The notes under the pieces: generated by a model
The model's database searches: none
Told to the model about the DNA's origin: nothing
Seen by the model: the letters and a program-made list of their open reading frames with translations, nothing else
In this document: positions 1 through 9,876 of the stretch, in pieces
Layout of the letters: each line of letters starts with the position of its first letter
How positions within the stretch are numbered: the stretch's first letter is position 1
Position numbers and translations under genes: made by a program
Source: Discostella pseudostelligera
Taxonomy: Eukaryota > Bacillariophyta > Thalassiosirophyceae > Thalassiosirales > Thalassiosiraceae
Assembly (NCBI GenBank): GCA_036940085.1
Contig: JALLBK010000565.1
Span: 1-20,778, forward strand
Reading direction: 5' to 3'
DNA: 20,778 nt

Positions 1-12
1 GGCAATCTGGCA

Positions 13-2049
13 ATGCACACGTTTCGATCAGCACTCAGTGTGGCGGCATTAGCCACCGGAAGGGTGATTCTGCCGAAATTAACAATATCGTCGAGGGTTG
101 AGGAAACAGTGATGACTAACAATCAAGGTCGTGCATCAAAACGTCAACGGTGTGATGAGCAGGAGGAGGAGATAAATGACAAGCACAATTCCAGTAGTCT
201 CAAAGTGACAGAGGACGAAGATGGCAGTATAAATTTCAGGTATTCACATTCCAGCCCTATGTTGCATTCCCGGTGCAAGCTCGTGGATGCGCTCTTCTTC
301 CATTTAGCTGCCATTCGTCACCCCCAACGGAGGAAAGGTTTAGTCAAGCTACGGGAGGTATGTTTTCACGAGGCAATCGAGTGGGAAACGAGGGCAGGTT
401 CGCTCTACGATGTCGACGTCGATGATACGGATGGAATTCGCGCTGGATATGCATGGAAAATAATGAATTGCGTACATGGGCTCGAAGTTGCATCATTATC
501 ATCCAATCCTCATCTACGCGACGAAAACATGATGAACGACCATGAACGGCAGAGGGAGGATCGAGAAAGGAGAAAGAGAGTGATAGAATCACTTGAGCTG
601 CTGGCATCATCGTCGTCTCGATTTGCGAATGATTGGCTTGGATGCGTCTACGCTGCAGAGGAAGGCGAGCATATCCGTGCACTCAACAAATTCCAAACAT
701 CGCTCGACATTGGTGGTCGATGGAGTGACAGACCTGACGCTGATGAGGAAACGACCGAGAGTGGAGGCTTGGCAGAACGCCGCACCACTGTTAATTTGGC
801 GCTGTGCTTCCTGGCTATGGGTGAGGCGAATGCTCCCTTGGAGCTTCTTCTGCATCTTTGGATGACCTTGTCAGAATCGTCATCTGGATCATCTGCTCTG
901 AATTCAGTTGCCACACCCCGGCCAATGTCATTGCTCATATCGACCACCGGGTACGAATTTGAGTGCACCGACAGGAACACTGGCTTGCGTTCAGATGAAT
1001 TTACGAGGCTTCATATCTTGTGGAAGTTATTCCAGGCATCATCTATTGCGCAAGATTGGAGCACGTGTCTCAATGCAACAGAAGAAATATTTCTGCATGG
1101 AAAGGATTGCTGTGATCAAAATGATGCTAGTCGTTGCGAACTAGCGCGTGCATTTGGAATGCTGCAATGCCGTCGCACATCGGCGGCGCAAGATATCACT
1201 CACTCTCTTCTTCAGAGACTATCTTTTTGTGGTGAAGAAAGACAGCGACCCGCTGATCTGCTATCGGCTTCTCTCGTGCTGAGCGTTGCTGCTTTATATC
1301 ATGCTGATGCTCTACTGCTGAACGAGCAACACAGTAACTACCATGACGAAGGAAACACACCTTCTCACTGCACTCAACGCTCAGTTGCCGCTATAGATGC
1401 TGGTTTGAGGGCGCTGATTGACAACGGTGGTGCTTTTGCTGCCCCAAGCAATGCACCTCTTCCTGAATTGCAGGTTACGGCTTACAATGACCATGCTCTA
1501 TCTCTTCTCATGAGTGGAGATTCGGTTGGAGCACTTCGCTACTTTCGGGAGGCAGCGAAACTCTCATCAGTCGGTTGTAGAACACAGACTCTCGATGCTC
1601 AATCATGTTGGTTGCTCATCCCAACCTATTTTAATCTCTCACTCCTCCTCATGAGGGACGGGCATATGGAGGAAAGCGCGAAATCATGGCTTCAATTACG
1701 CGGCCATTACGGCGAATGGCAAAATGCTCTTCGCGGCGACGATAGTGCACTACGAGTACTTAATGAATTCCATGCCACTGCAATCAAACGCCATGCTCTC
1801 CTTGTGGCGAAGCGAAGCTTGCAAGGGGACGCCATTCTGTGGGATCAAGAAAATATATTGGAGTGGGTACCTCCGGCAGCGGTACAACAGGACGAATTAA
1901 TGGAATATCCAATTCGCGTCGGTGGAGTAGATGCCTTACAGACCACTGCCCTAGATGCTTTACTATTAAAATATGCTTGCTCAACTGCCGAAAGAAAGTC
2001 CTCGTCTACTTTTCGTCGGAGAGCAGGCCGTCTTGATAGTCATAGATGA
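13..2049 (+). CDS. TPR-like repeat protein, intronless, family not identified
   Basis: An uninterrupted 678-residue frame from ATG to TGA. Several stretches have the spacing of tetratricopeptide helical hairpins: near residue 207 (DWLGCVYAAEEGEHIRALNK), near 258 (VNLALCFLAMGEANAPLELL), near 488 (YNDHALSLLMSGDSVGALRY) and near 537 (PTYFNLSLLLMRDGHMEESA). The protein is therefore probably an all-helical scaffold that binds partners. The first Met gives a short hydrophobic, Arg-containing leader. A second in-frame Met (residue 34, base 112) gives a start followed at once by a basic KRQR cluster and an acidic run, which looks more nuclear or cytosolic. Which start is used is undecided. The C-terminus is basic (RRRAGR). 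The arrangement of the last repeats recalls the C-terminal TPRs of TRAPPC12-like or CNOT10-like proteins, but I could not establish orthology. No signal peptide or membrane helix is convincing. The gene converges on the SMP gene. Confidence 0.7.
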   Translation: MHTFRSALSVAALATGRVILPKLTISSRVEETVMTNNQGRASKRQRCDEQEEEINDKHNSSSLKVTEDEDGSINFRYSHSSPMLHSRCKLVDALFFHLAAIRHPQRRKGLVKLREVCFHEAIEWETRAGSLYDVDVDDTDGIRAGYAWKIMNCVHGLEVASLSSNPHLRDENMMNDHERQREDRERRKRVIESLELLASSSSRFANDWLGCVYAAEEGEHIRALNKFQTSLDIGGRWSDRPDADEETTESGGLAERRTTVNLALCFLAMGEANAPLELLLHLWMTLSESSSGSSALNSVATPRPMSLLISTTGYEFECTDRNTGLRSDEFTRLHILWKLFQASSIAQDWSTCLNATEEIFLHGKDCCDQNDASRCELARAFGMLQCRRTSAAQDITHSLLQRLSFCGEERQRPADLLSASLVLSVAALYHADALLLNEQHSNYHDEGNTPSHCTQRSVAAIDAGLRALIDNGGAFAAPSNAPLPELQVTAYNDHALSLLMSGDSVGALRYFREAAKLSSVGCRTQTLDAQSCWLLIPTYFNLSLLLMRDGHMEESAKSWLQLRGHYGEWQNALRGDDSALRVLNEFHATAIKRHALLVAKRSLQGDAILWDQENILEWVPPAAVQQDELMEYPIRVGGVDALQTTALDALLLKYACSTAERKSSSTFRRRAGRLDSHR

Positions 2050-2439
2050 AAGATCGGGACGATCACAACATGGCAATAACAATGTTAACAACACCATCTT
2101 CTTCTTGAAAGTATTCCATTTTACCATACATACGATACGAGGAATCCATACGAGGAATGATTGCATAGAACCGAGCAACCGAGCTCCCAGAACTCATGTG
2201 TTTACTTATTTAACTTGTGTATCCTTTGAATTCGATTATAGCCGATGGCATTCAATATTCACATTACGATGCATGCATTTATAAATGCGTACCCATCGGC
2301 TCGACAGGAGTCAGAGAGAAGCGAGTATTATTTGCCTGCCCTATCCAGGGGTCGCCGATATTGAGGTCAAATCCGAAACAATCCATAAATTGCATAAATC
2401 TCTGGAGCGTTATGCAAACGATGAGCATATAGGAATTTT
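2050..2439. other. Intergenic region between convergent genes
   Basis: This is the 3' side of both the TPR-like gene (+) and the SMP gene (-), so it should hold both 3' UTRs and both polyadenylation regions. Short frames in it lack coding character. I see no RNA gene, repeat or clear terminator. Confidence 0.6.
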
Positions 2440-4306
2440 CTAGATCCCACCTTCCCTAGTTGCATAGGATAATAAGCTCCTCGGAAGTAAAAATTCGCTC
2501 AACACTCTTCGAAACCAGCTCTTCTTCTCTTCGACTCCAACCAATATCATCGCCGGCATGGTGCTATCCTTCCTCAGATTATTGTTTGTTGCCTCCTGCT
2601 GCAAATACTGCGCCATTAACTGAACCGTATCAACAGTAGTGGCCGCATCCGCTGCCTTTGTTGCCATCCGCGCCCTCTCCTGTTGCCAAACTCGACCCAA
2701 CATGGGTACAGATATTCTAGCCCGTGACGCACCACCCACAGCATCGCCACTTCCACCCCGTCCATTCCCATTGTCACTCTTTGTATCATTTACCTGCCGA
2801 ATGTCAATTTGTGGCGTATCATCATGCATCGACCCTTCGAACGTCGACCGGAAGTCATCGGGAACAGACGCCTTAAACTCTCTCTCCATCCTCAGTAATG
2901 GATCATCATTCATGAGTGACATCACCTGCGTTGGATTCAATAGTGGCTTCGTCTTCGCTGGAGCTGGCGCCGACACCACCGCCCGACGTGGCCACAATAC
3001 TTCACCGGCAAGGGCATCATACAACATTCTCTCCAACTCATTCCGCAGCCATGGTATTTTCGTAATTAGACCACCGGCCACCTTAATGTCGAATCCGATT
3101 TTGGGTGGTCGGGGAAATGAGATGAGCAGTGCCTCCCAACCAGGCTCGTCCCGTCGAAGTCCGACTAATATGAGTCGAACTGGTCCATCGAAGCGTATAT
3201 TTTGTATCGTTACTGGTATCTTATCGAACAATCGCGCCTCTAATATTCGTGGTGCCGTTTTGCCCAATGTGAATTTTTTCAATGATAGGGAACGTATCTG
3301 TTTATTGTCCCGAACCATTTGCAGTAATGCATCCTCCATTGCCGCCTCAAATGGTGCGGTGAGCATGGATGGGAAGATCCGATCGAAGATGTATTGAATG
3401 GGTATAAGACCAGGTAGACCCACCGCTGCAGAATAGAGTTGCGTTTCTTTTTTGATGGCATCGACACTCTCGGTGAAGACACGTTTCACTTCGGCAACTC
3501 CTTCTCGGAAGGCCTGCAATGCTGCCGGGAATCTGTTTTTGAATCCGGACATTTTCTCTTTACCACGCAGGACATCCTGTGATGATTGATGATTTGGTGA
3601 TGAGTTTGAGCGCAGCATTATTGGTTTTGGGAGAGAACACACGCATAGAAACAAATTATGAGATGCAACATCTTGTGATAGATTCGGTTGCATCACACAA
3701 TGACAATGTCCACTTACCATGGTAAACATCATGGATATTTTCATAACACTCCAATTCCTTCGAATGACAATTGCCACCACTTCTCGCAATCGTCTGGTAT
3801 TCTCCTTTCCCAAGGCAATCACGCCGGCAAATGCCGCAGCAATGGTACTAAAAAATATCCCACCCAATATAAAAGAGATAGTTAAACTTAAGATGGGCGC
3901 ACGATGGATTGTCTCACGTGCGACGGTGGACGAGACGTATTCAAGAGCTGATTCCGTCGCCGAAGCGGCGGTATTGGCGACATATTCGAGAAGAGGGGGT
4001 GGTGCTGCCAAATCGATGGGTGACGATGCAATGGCAGTGCTGCTAGTTGTGGTTGCACANTGGTTGCACATGTTGTGCATGATTTTGATGGTTGTAGCGG
4101 CGGTCGATGTCTAAGATATCGTCGATGAGAATGCTGCTGGATTTGTATTGTTGATCTACGTCCTCTTCGTCGTTGTTGCGGAGGGTTTGGTGTAGTTGAA
4201 AACGCAGCATGACTGTTGGGAGATTGTATGCATGCCGTCGATGCTGTCGCGGCAACACCAATTTTATTTGTGGCAATGATGTTGAAGCTGACGATAATGA
4301 TTGCAC
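2440..4306 (-). CDS. Membrane-anchored SMP-domain lipid-transfer protein (two exons)
   Basis: SMP domains form lipid-carrying dimers at organelle contact sites (extended synaptotagmins, tricalbins, plant NTMC2). After an N-terminal hydrophobic segment (APILSLTISFILGGIFFSTI, about 3840-3900), an SMP-like domain spans roughly 3417 to 2974. Hallmarks are SLKKFTLGKTAPRI, a VTIQNIRFDGPVRLIL strand pair, KIGFDIKVAGGLITKIPWL and the closing LWPRR. No C2 domain is visible; the C-terminus is low-complexity and helical. Exon 2 is 3576-2440. The intron is 3717-3577 (ATG|GTAAGT...CACAG|GAT), 141 nt, in frame and stop-free. The frame 4306-4060 joins the SMP frame only if the single N at 4060 is deleted; the model is then 574 residues. 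The Met at 4210 is an alternative start, and a Met at 4080 gives an uninterrupted but shorter frame. The central SMP strands appear to be missing (see findings). SMP identity is fairly secure; localisation is inferred. Confidence 0.78.
4050..4070. repeat. 10-bp direct repeat flanking an ambiguous base
   Basis: TGGTTGCACA occurs at 4050-4059 and again at 4061-4070, separated by the only N in the window (4060). The N falls in exon 1 of the SMP gene. Deleting it joins the upstream frame (from 4306) to the SMP frame, so it is most likely an assembly or polishing artefact at a short tandem duplication. Confidence 0.9.
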
Positions 4307-4815
4307 AACTTATTGCCGTTCGAGATGCCATTATTTAAGGTTCTTGTCTTCTCTTCCTCCCCTTCCTATATTACATGTTGTGGCTGTTGATGCTGCTGCC
4401 GCCCTTTGCCGTATTTGCTGCCGCTGCCGCCGTCTGTATCAAGAGATCGATCATGGTTCATTGTCACTGTCGGATGTCGGAGGTCGGAGGTCGATTTTGA
4501 CGATCGGCATTGCTGCCTATTGCTGCATTGCTTTGGCTCTTGCTTGGCATTGGCCTTCTCAATTCGACGTCATCGAAGCATGTGACGTACTTATCCGAGA
4601 TTTTTTGGCGGGAAATTTGGATCGTTTTGACGTTTGACTCTAGACTTTGACTCAACAATCAACCTGCCTTCAGCCTTCAGCAATGCAATAGATCGCGATG
4701 TGGAATCTCCTGATGTTGATCATTTGAAAACAGGATTAATAGTTCCTAATTGGTGGCTTAATTATTAGATGTAGATATGGTAGATCAGCTGATGATATAA
4801 ACGTTCGTATCGGAG
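4307..4815. other. Intergenic region: SMP gene promoter side and JmjC gene 3' side
   Basis: Both flanking genes are on the minus strand, so this stretch holds the JmjC 3' UTR and the SMP promoter. It contains GC-rich imperfect triplet sequence (GCTGCCGCC type, 4385-4440) and one strong E2F-like site (4605-4615). Open frames crossing it are composition-driven and show no family resemblance. Confidence 0.5.
4605..4615. promoter_or_regulatory. E2F/DP-like site upstream of the SMP gene
   Basis: TTGGCGGGAAA within TTTTTTGGCGGGAAATTT matches the E2F consensus TTTSSCGC in both half-sites. It lies about 300 nt upstream of the SMP gene's likely start at 4306 and on the 3' side of the JmjC gene. Use as a promoter element is inferred. 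Confidence 0.45.
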
Positions 4816-7357
4816 TCAAGAGAAAAACGAAAAGCTGAACCTATTACTAACGTCGTCCGAGCCCAAGGAGTTGGCGGCTGCATCACAAGTTGTTACTGTT
4901 TGTGGTTGTTTCGCCTTCGTCAATATGCTAGATCCAATTCTACGCTTCTTTGTCCTTTTGTTTGCCATCGCAACACAACCATCACCATCATTTGCGCACG
5001 TCGACAAGGATGCAGCATCTGTCCACGCTTTGCAACTCCAACCATCGTTGGCTCGTAGCTCGGACCGTTCCAGAAGGTCTACCCATCTGCCTTTCCTCGA
5101 AACCTCCTCCTCCGGTAGTTTATCATCATTATCATCGCACTTTTTCTCATCAAAACTCACTTGAACTTGTTCACTATCGATGTCACCACCGTTACCACCT
5201 ATACCACCTACAGCCATCAGGGCAGTGCGAAACTCCCGTCCTAATTCCTCCGGTCTCACCGCCTCCTTCCGATCACGACAACCAGAGACCTGACTCACTT
5301 TGGTATCCAAAAAGCGCAGTAAATCCGGTAAGTTCGATGCACTGACATAGTTCCGTGTCAATGCAATGCTCACACCTCGAAGAGGATCATTCAACTTTTT
5401 CCCATCCGATTCATCGTTGCTATCATCCTCCTCCTCATCCTCATTGCCAATGTTCAAGACCATATGCCACCAACCATGTGGCACAAACAAAACATCTCCT
5501 GGACAGGCTGTGCACTCCATTGGTCGTTTCGATACATCGGGATCCATACGCCGCTCGACATGCTCATTCCAATACGTTAGAAACCACTCTCCAATAGAGA
5601 TTGGCATACATACATCATCACCATTGGGTGACGGAAATATGCCAGGAGGCGTAACACCGGGTGGGTAGAATATCCATCGTTTCCGACCAAGGATTGGTGC
5701 ATTCCATGCATGTGTGCAGTTGGGATCAATGTGGAAGCATGATCCGGATCTGCAACAAAAGAGGTGTTAATAATCAAGGAAATGAATGTGAGAAACGAGG
5801 ATAGAGTAAACAAACCAGCAAACACAATGGGACATCTACTCGCATTCCACCCATCAGTTTATAAAAATACAATAACAAATTAGTTTTTTTCTCATGACAC
5901 AACCGTGTTCTGAAGGTGTCCTAAGATGATTTGTCCTCATTTGGGGTGATGCGTTTGCTACTAGTGTTCCATCTCAAATGCAATGTTTGAATGAGTTCTT
6001 ACCTCTTCGGACCAACAATCAACCACTGATGATCTGGTCGTCTCTCCTCTCCCAAGACACTAAATAAATCATGTCCATGTGCGGAATTCACATCCCACCA
6101 CGGACACGTCCTCTTCAAATCACATTCGAAATCATCCAAGAGTTGTGGTACCTTATATCCAAACGATCGATCAAATAAGTAGAGTGGTGATTCTTCCGTG
6201 GAGGATGCACAGTAATTGATGTAATTTTGCATAGTGAACGAAGTGGGCAAGGGTGCTGCACCGGAGGTGGCGCGGAATTTTGTTGTTTGGCAAGTGTCGA
6301 TTAAATAATTGGGTTGTTTCCATTTGTGTGATGCAGCCCAAGTGGTGGAAGCGCCCTGTATCAATAGTGGGATATTGCGTTCTTCATAGTCTAAGAATGT
6401 TTCCGTGGTGATGGTGTTGTGTGGGAGAGTGGGCACGGTATGTGTCGAGAGCCAAGAGGGTTGCAATGCAAAAGATCGACAGAGCCAGGAACGGAAGAAT
6501 GTGTCACTGTATATTCCAGATATGGATATCGGATTGTGTTGTGGAAGACGACGTGACTTGTCATCGTCATGGTAGTGGCGGTGGTGGTAGTTGTAGGCAT
6601 AAATATCCTTCCAACAACCAACCTTTCGTTTCCTCCCGATTGATGATGTGGCTCCTGCCGATGCCTTTCCATCAAGAACAGTAGTCGAAGACACCTTAGT
6701 ATTAGTAGGAGAGGGAACCATAAATCCCTCCTCCTCTCCCCACGATGCTCTCAACACTAAATCTCTCCACAATTCTTCATGATGACCTGCCACATACATA
6801 AATCGCGATGCTGGAATGACACCCGTTGCCAAGGTTGGACCATCAATGTAGGATAGAATTGTTAGGAGTTGTTCATCATTTAATATGCGAAAGTACTGTC
6901 CTAGACCAGAATGACGGACTATATCTGGCTTCCATTGGGATGAAGTATTGGAAGAAGTTGTTGTTGTTGCAGAGATAGGTGGGCATGCGGCCAAATGAAT
7001 GTTTCCATACGGCAATGCACCATAGGGATGGCCAAACAGTGTGCTGCATCCCCCCCCACCTCCGCCACCAGCTGCCCTATTCTTCATGTCATCACATGAG
7101 TCGTTATCTGCCTCGTCATCATCATCAGAATTGTCATCTGTTGTAGGCAATGGGGGGAGATTGCCACTCATTCCATTGCCATTGTAGGTGCGGGAGGCGG
7201 CAGTTTGTTCGAGTTCGATGCGCCGCCGCCGCCGATCGCGAGTTAGATTGCGGCGTTGAGTAAAATTTATGCCATGCATCTGAGAGGGAATGGAGGGGTT
7301 GTTGGTAGTAGGACGGGGTGGCTCTTCGGGTGTTGTTGATGGTGCCGTCATCGTCAA
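4816..7357 (-). CDS. JMJD6-like JmjC oxygenase with N-terminal F-box-like region (two exons)
   Basis: Predicted Fe(II)/2-oxoglutarate-dependent dioxygenase of the JMJD6 branch; known members hydroxylate lysines or are reported to demethylate arginines. Exon 1 is 7357-6003 and exon 2 is 5749-4816; the intron (AG|GTAAGA...TTGCAG|A) splits an Arg codon, giving 762 residues. After a disordered N-terminus with an RDRRRRR basic run (about 41-46) and an acidic run, residues 155-200 resemble an F-box (LNDEQLLTILSYIDGPTLAT). The cupin core runs from about 320 to 590. Iron ligands fit H458 and D460 (FHIDP) and H547 (GWWH). K475 (GRKRW), 17 residues after the first His, matches the JMJD6 2-oxoglutarate lysine; the Thr of IALTRNY also fits. 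An acidic loop follows GWWH before that strand. The C-terminus is Ser/Asp-rich with a KRTKKRR motif, so a nuclear site is likely. The gene is divergent from the TLDc gene. Confidence 0.88.
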
Positions 7358-7646
7358 GATCTCGCCCTATCGTACTATCGCCACGCTCTGTCATGGTCCG
7401 CTGCCCGTGCCCTCCGAAGGGTGCGTGTCCGTCCGTCGACTGTCATTTGACTCTGTCTGTCCGTCGTTGCTGCTGGTTGCTTTTTGGCCGGGCTTTTTCA
7501 TTTTCCGGGCGGGGTCCGCATCATCCGCATCCGCAGTCCGTATTCCATGCATTCCAATGCCAATGCTTCATGCTCGAGAGATACAAACAATAGCTGCATG
7601 ATTACTGAGAGGTGTTGCTCGCGAAGCCTTCATCAATAGCTAGAGA
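7358..7646. promoter_or_regulatory. Divergent intergenic region between JmjC and TLDc genes
   Basis: This 289-nt stretch separates two outward-facing start codons (7357 on minus, 7647 on plus) and must contain both promoters and 5' UTRs. It holds C/T-rich and GGCCGGG/GGGCGGGG sequence around 7488-7517. I see no canonical TATA box and no exact E2F consensus. Confidence 0.5.
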
Positions 7647-9653
7647 ATGGGAATTACCACCTCGACTATCGAATCGGCACCTCACGAGGATGTCACGTCC
7701 TCCTCCTACGGCGACGGCGGCAGCACGTCCAAGTATGGACTGTCACAGGATGAAGTTCATCATTTACTACTGCTACGACGCATCGTTTGCTGCCACAATG
7801 AGAATCGAGGTTTCAGCAGTGGTCCACCATTCTTTGCTTTGCTGGTAGCAAGATATTCACTGCTACTCTCCATGTCGTCGTCGTCATCGTCTAGCATTGG
7901 ATATCCAACAAGTGGCAGTGATACTATCATCGACATTGAACAAAAATTATCATTCGAAAGCAAGGTGCTCTTCCAGAAAGAATGGGTGCAATTGGAGAAG
8001 ATATTGGAATCAAGTCTTTTATTGACAAAGATGGATGCTGCATTCAACCAGTTGTTCCATGACAACAATGAAGGCTGCAATGACAATGCAATACATGACA
8101 AGTTGTTTCTAGAGAATGTAGCGGCTATTATCCTCGGGAGTCAATTTCAAATGTATAGTGATGGTGGGGGACAGTATCAGAAATCTTCTCCTTTGGACTT
8201 CGTGTTGAGCAGTACTACTAGTGAGGAGGGGAGCTTCATAGCCAAAGATGTTATTGAATTATGCTTTGAGATGGCATCATTGTACCACCAGCTACTCATT
8301 CAAGATGCAATATTCGATGTCGATGGAGAGATAATTGCCGAATCAACGATTGATGATGATGCAATGTTACAATCCATGACGAATTCGGTGTTGGAATATA
8401 CCCAGAATTATCGTGACAATCAAAATTTCAAGTATGGAGCAGATGCACCAACCGCATCGACATCGTCAGCTGCATCATCAGCTTCGAGTAATGCAGTGGG
8501 TATCGTCAATCGAAGAGAATTCATCGATTGGCAAAGACAAATATGTCCCGATCTATTCCAACGCTCGATATCATCATTTCTCAATGTCATCCTCTTCCCT
8601 CCCAAATACACCAAATCATTGCAACGCATGCATCCCCTAACACCGTTTCCCACTATTCTGTCCCCGAAAGGGATCACAAGTAGACCTGCTAACTTGGCAA
8701 GACAAACAAATAATGGAGACGATACAGTGGTGGAACGGAGGGAGATGATCATTCCACTCTCCTCACATGTGTTTGGTAACAACACTCATGGTTGTAGCAA
8801 CGGCAACAGCGGCGACAGTGGTCGTGCTCCAGCCACAACACGCCTATCACCATCACTCTATGCATTCACATCAATCTCCCTTTCCAAATTTGGAGAATGC
8901 TGGTATCAAATCTACGATGGTGAAACAGACGGATGGACCTTCCAATCGATGGAACATGCCATTTTGGGATATGCTGGTCCCACCCTATTCTTTATTCGAG
9001 GCAATGATGATAACAACAATGGAACTGTCACTCTCGGAGCATACACCTCATCCAATTGGGAGAAGAACCGAAAGGGTCAATTCTTTGGCAATTCGGATTG
9101 TTTCCTATTTCAGCTTCAACCTACATTGCGTGTCTTGAAGTCGCTACCGAAAATGGGTACCCGAGGTGGGAATTACATGTACCTTCACTCGACTAGCAAT
9201 ATTAGTAATCCATCGAGGAAGGATGATGTAGCATTGGGGATAGGATTTGGTGGCACCGCACGACGTCCTCGGTTGTTTATTGATAGTCAATTAGAGGAAT
9301 GCATTGTTTCGGCACATGATACATCATTTGAGGAGGGATATTTAGGACTGCCACCACCTTCGCTATCCGAGTCCCCTTTTTCATCGCAATCAACTTCCTC
9401 GTCATTCTCGACGCTACGTATTTCCTCACTAGAGATTTATGCAGTCGGAGACCAACAAACCATTAGCAATGGATTCCAAGCTCAATGTCAACATCGGGAC
9501 ATTGCCGATGCTACATTACGCAATGCAAGAACCGTCGATAAGGCAGCATTCTTGGGTGATATGAGGAGTGGGATAATCGAAACCAAAGCCTTTGCTCATC
9601 GAGGACAGGTGGATGGAAGGGCTAATGGATTCATGAAGGGTGAGGAGAAGTAG
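7647..9653 (+). CDS. TLDc-domain protein, mEAK7/TLDC1-like, candidate N-myristoylated
   Basis: A single 668-residue frame with a TLDc domain at about 397-601. Motifs in order: WYQIYDGETDGWTFQSM, GPTLFFIRG, LGAYTSSNW, FFGNSDCFLFQL, LGIGFGG, RLFIDSQLEECIVSAHDTSF and LRISSLEIYAVG. TLDc proteins include the oxidation-resistance OXR1 group, V-ATPase regulators and the lysosome-associated mEAK7. The start MGITTST fits the N-myristoylation pattern (Gly2, Ser6), and mEAK7 also begins with a myristoylated MG. The helical N-terminal half (about 100-320), including a DVDGE segment and REFIDWQRQ, fits the mEAK7 region upstream of its TLDc domain. The last two TLDc strands are separated by a Ser/Pro-rich insertion (about 567-588). 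The long helical C-terminal tail also resembles mEAK7. Lipid anchoring and an endolysosomal or vacuolar role are inferred. Confidence 0.85.
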   Translation: MGITTSTIESAPHEDVTSSSYGDGGSTSKYGLSQDEVHHLLLLRRIVCCHNENRGFSSGPPFFALLVARYSLLLSMSSSSSSSIGYPTSGSDTIIDIEQKLSFESKVLFQKEWVQLEKILESSLLLTKMDAAFNQLFHDNNEGCNDNAIHDKLFLENVAAIILGSQFQMYSDGGGQYQKSSPLDFVLSSTTSEEGSFIAKDVIELCFEMASLYHQLLIQDAIFDVDGEIIAESTIDDDAMLQSMTNSVLEYTQNYRDNQNFKYGADAPTASTSSAASSASSNAVGIVNRREFIDWQRQICPDLFQRSISSFLNVILFPPKYTKSLQRMHPLTPFPTILSPKGITSRPANLARQTNNGDDTVVERREMIIPLSSHVFGNNTHGCSNGNSGDSGRAPATTRLSPSLYAFTSISLSKFGECWYQIYDGETDGWTFQSMEHAILGYAGPTLFFIRGNDDNNNGTVTLGAYTSSNWEKNRKGQFFGNSDCFLFQLQPTLRVLKSLPKMGTRGGNYMYLHSTSNISNPSRKDDVALGIGFGGTARRPRLFIDSQLEECIVSAHDTSFEEGYLGLPPPSLSESPFSSQSTSSSFSTLRISSLEIYAVGDQQTISNGFQAQCQHRDIADATLRNARTVDKAAFLGDMRSGIIETKAFAHRGQVDGRANGFMKGEEK

Positions 9654-9876
9654 AAGTAGTATTACAATACTCACCTACCATCCACGCCCAATGTCAGCTG
9701 CCGCTCTACTGAGATCCTACGTAGGAATAAGTACCAAGGAGCGGTTCTCGTTTGCTGACTGGAGTAAGTATGTAGATACTCGGCCATGTTACTAGTTTTA
9801 CCCTGCTCACATCACCTCAACCACTAATGCAATCCACTACAGCGTGAAATAAATGGAATGAAAATCAAAGCGCACC

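Noticed and set aside
2639..3397. 252-codon plus-strand frame
   Set aside because: It lies wholly antisense to the SMP exon, whose frame has a recognisable domain; the antisense product is Ser/Arg-rich and matches nothing.
3888..4331. Minus-strand frame starting MASRTAISCAIIIVSFN, resembling a signal peptide
   Set aside because: It runs in the wrong frame through the SMP exon after about 4130 and becomes His/Arg/Pro-rich. A plastid-targeting leader joined by an unseen intron cannot be excluded but has no splice support.
4209..4637. 142-codon plus-strand frame
   Set aside because: Composition-driven (Cys/Arg-rich from GCTGCCGCC triplets), no family resemblance, and overlaps the SMP promoter and first exon.
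7195..7240. CGC-rich triplet run as a possible repeat element
   Set aside because: It encodes the Arg-rich segment of the JmjC protein and is short and imperfect.
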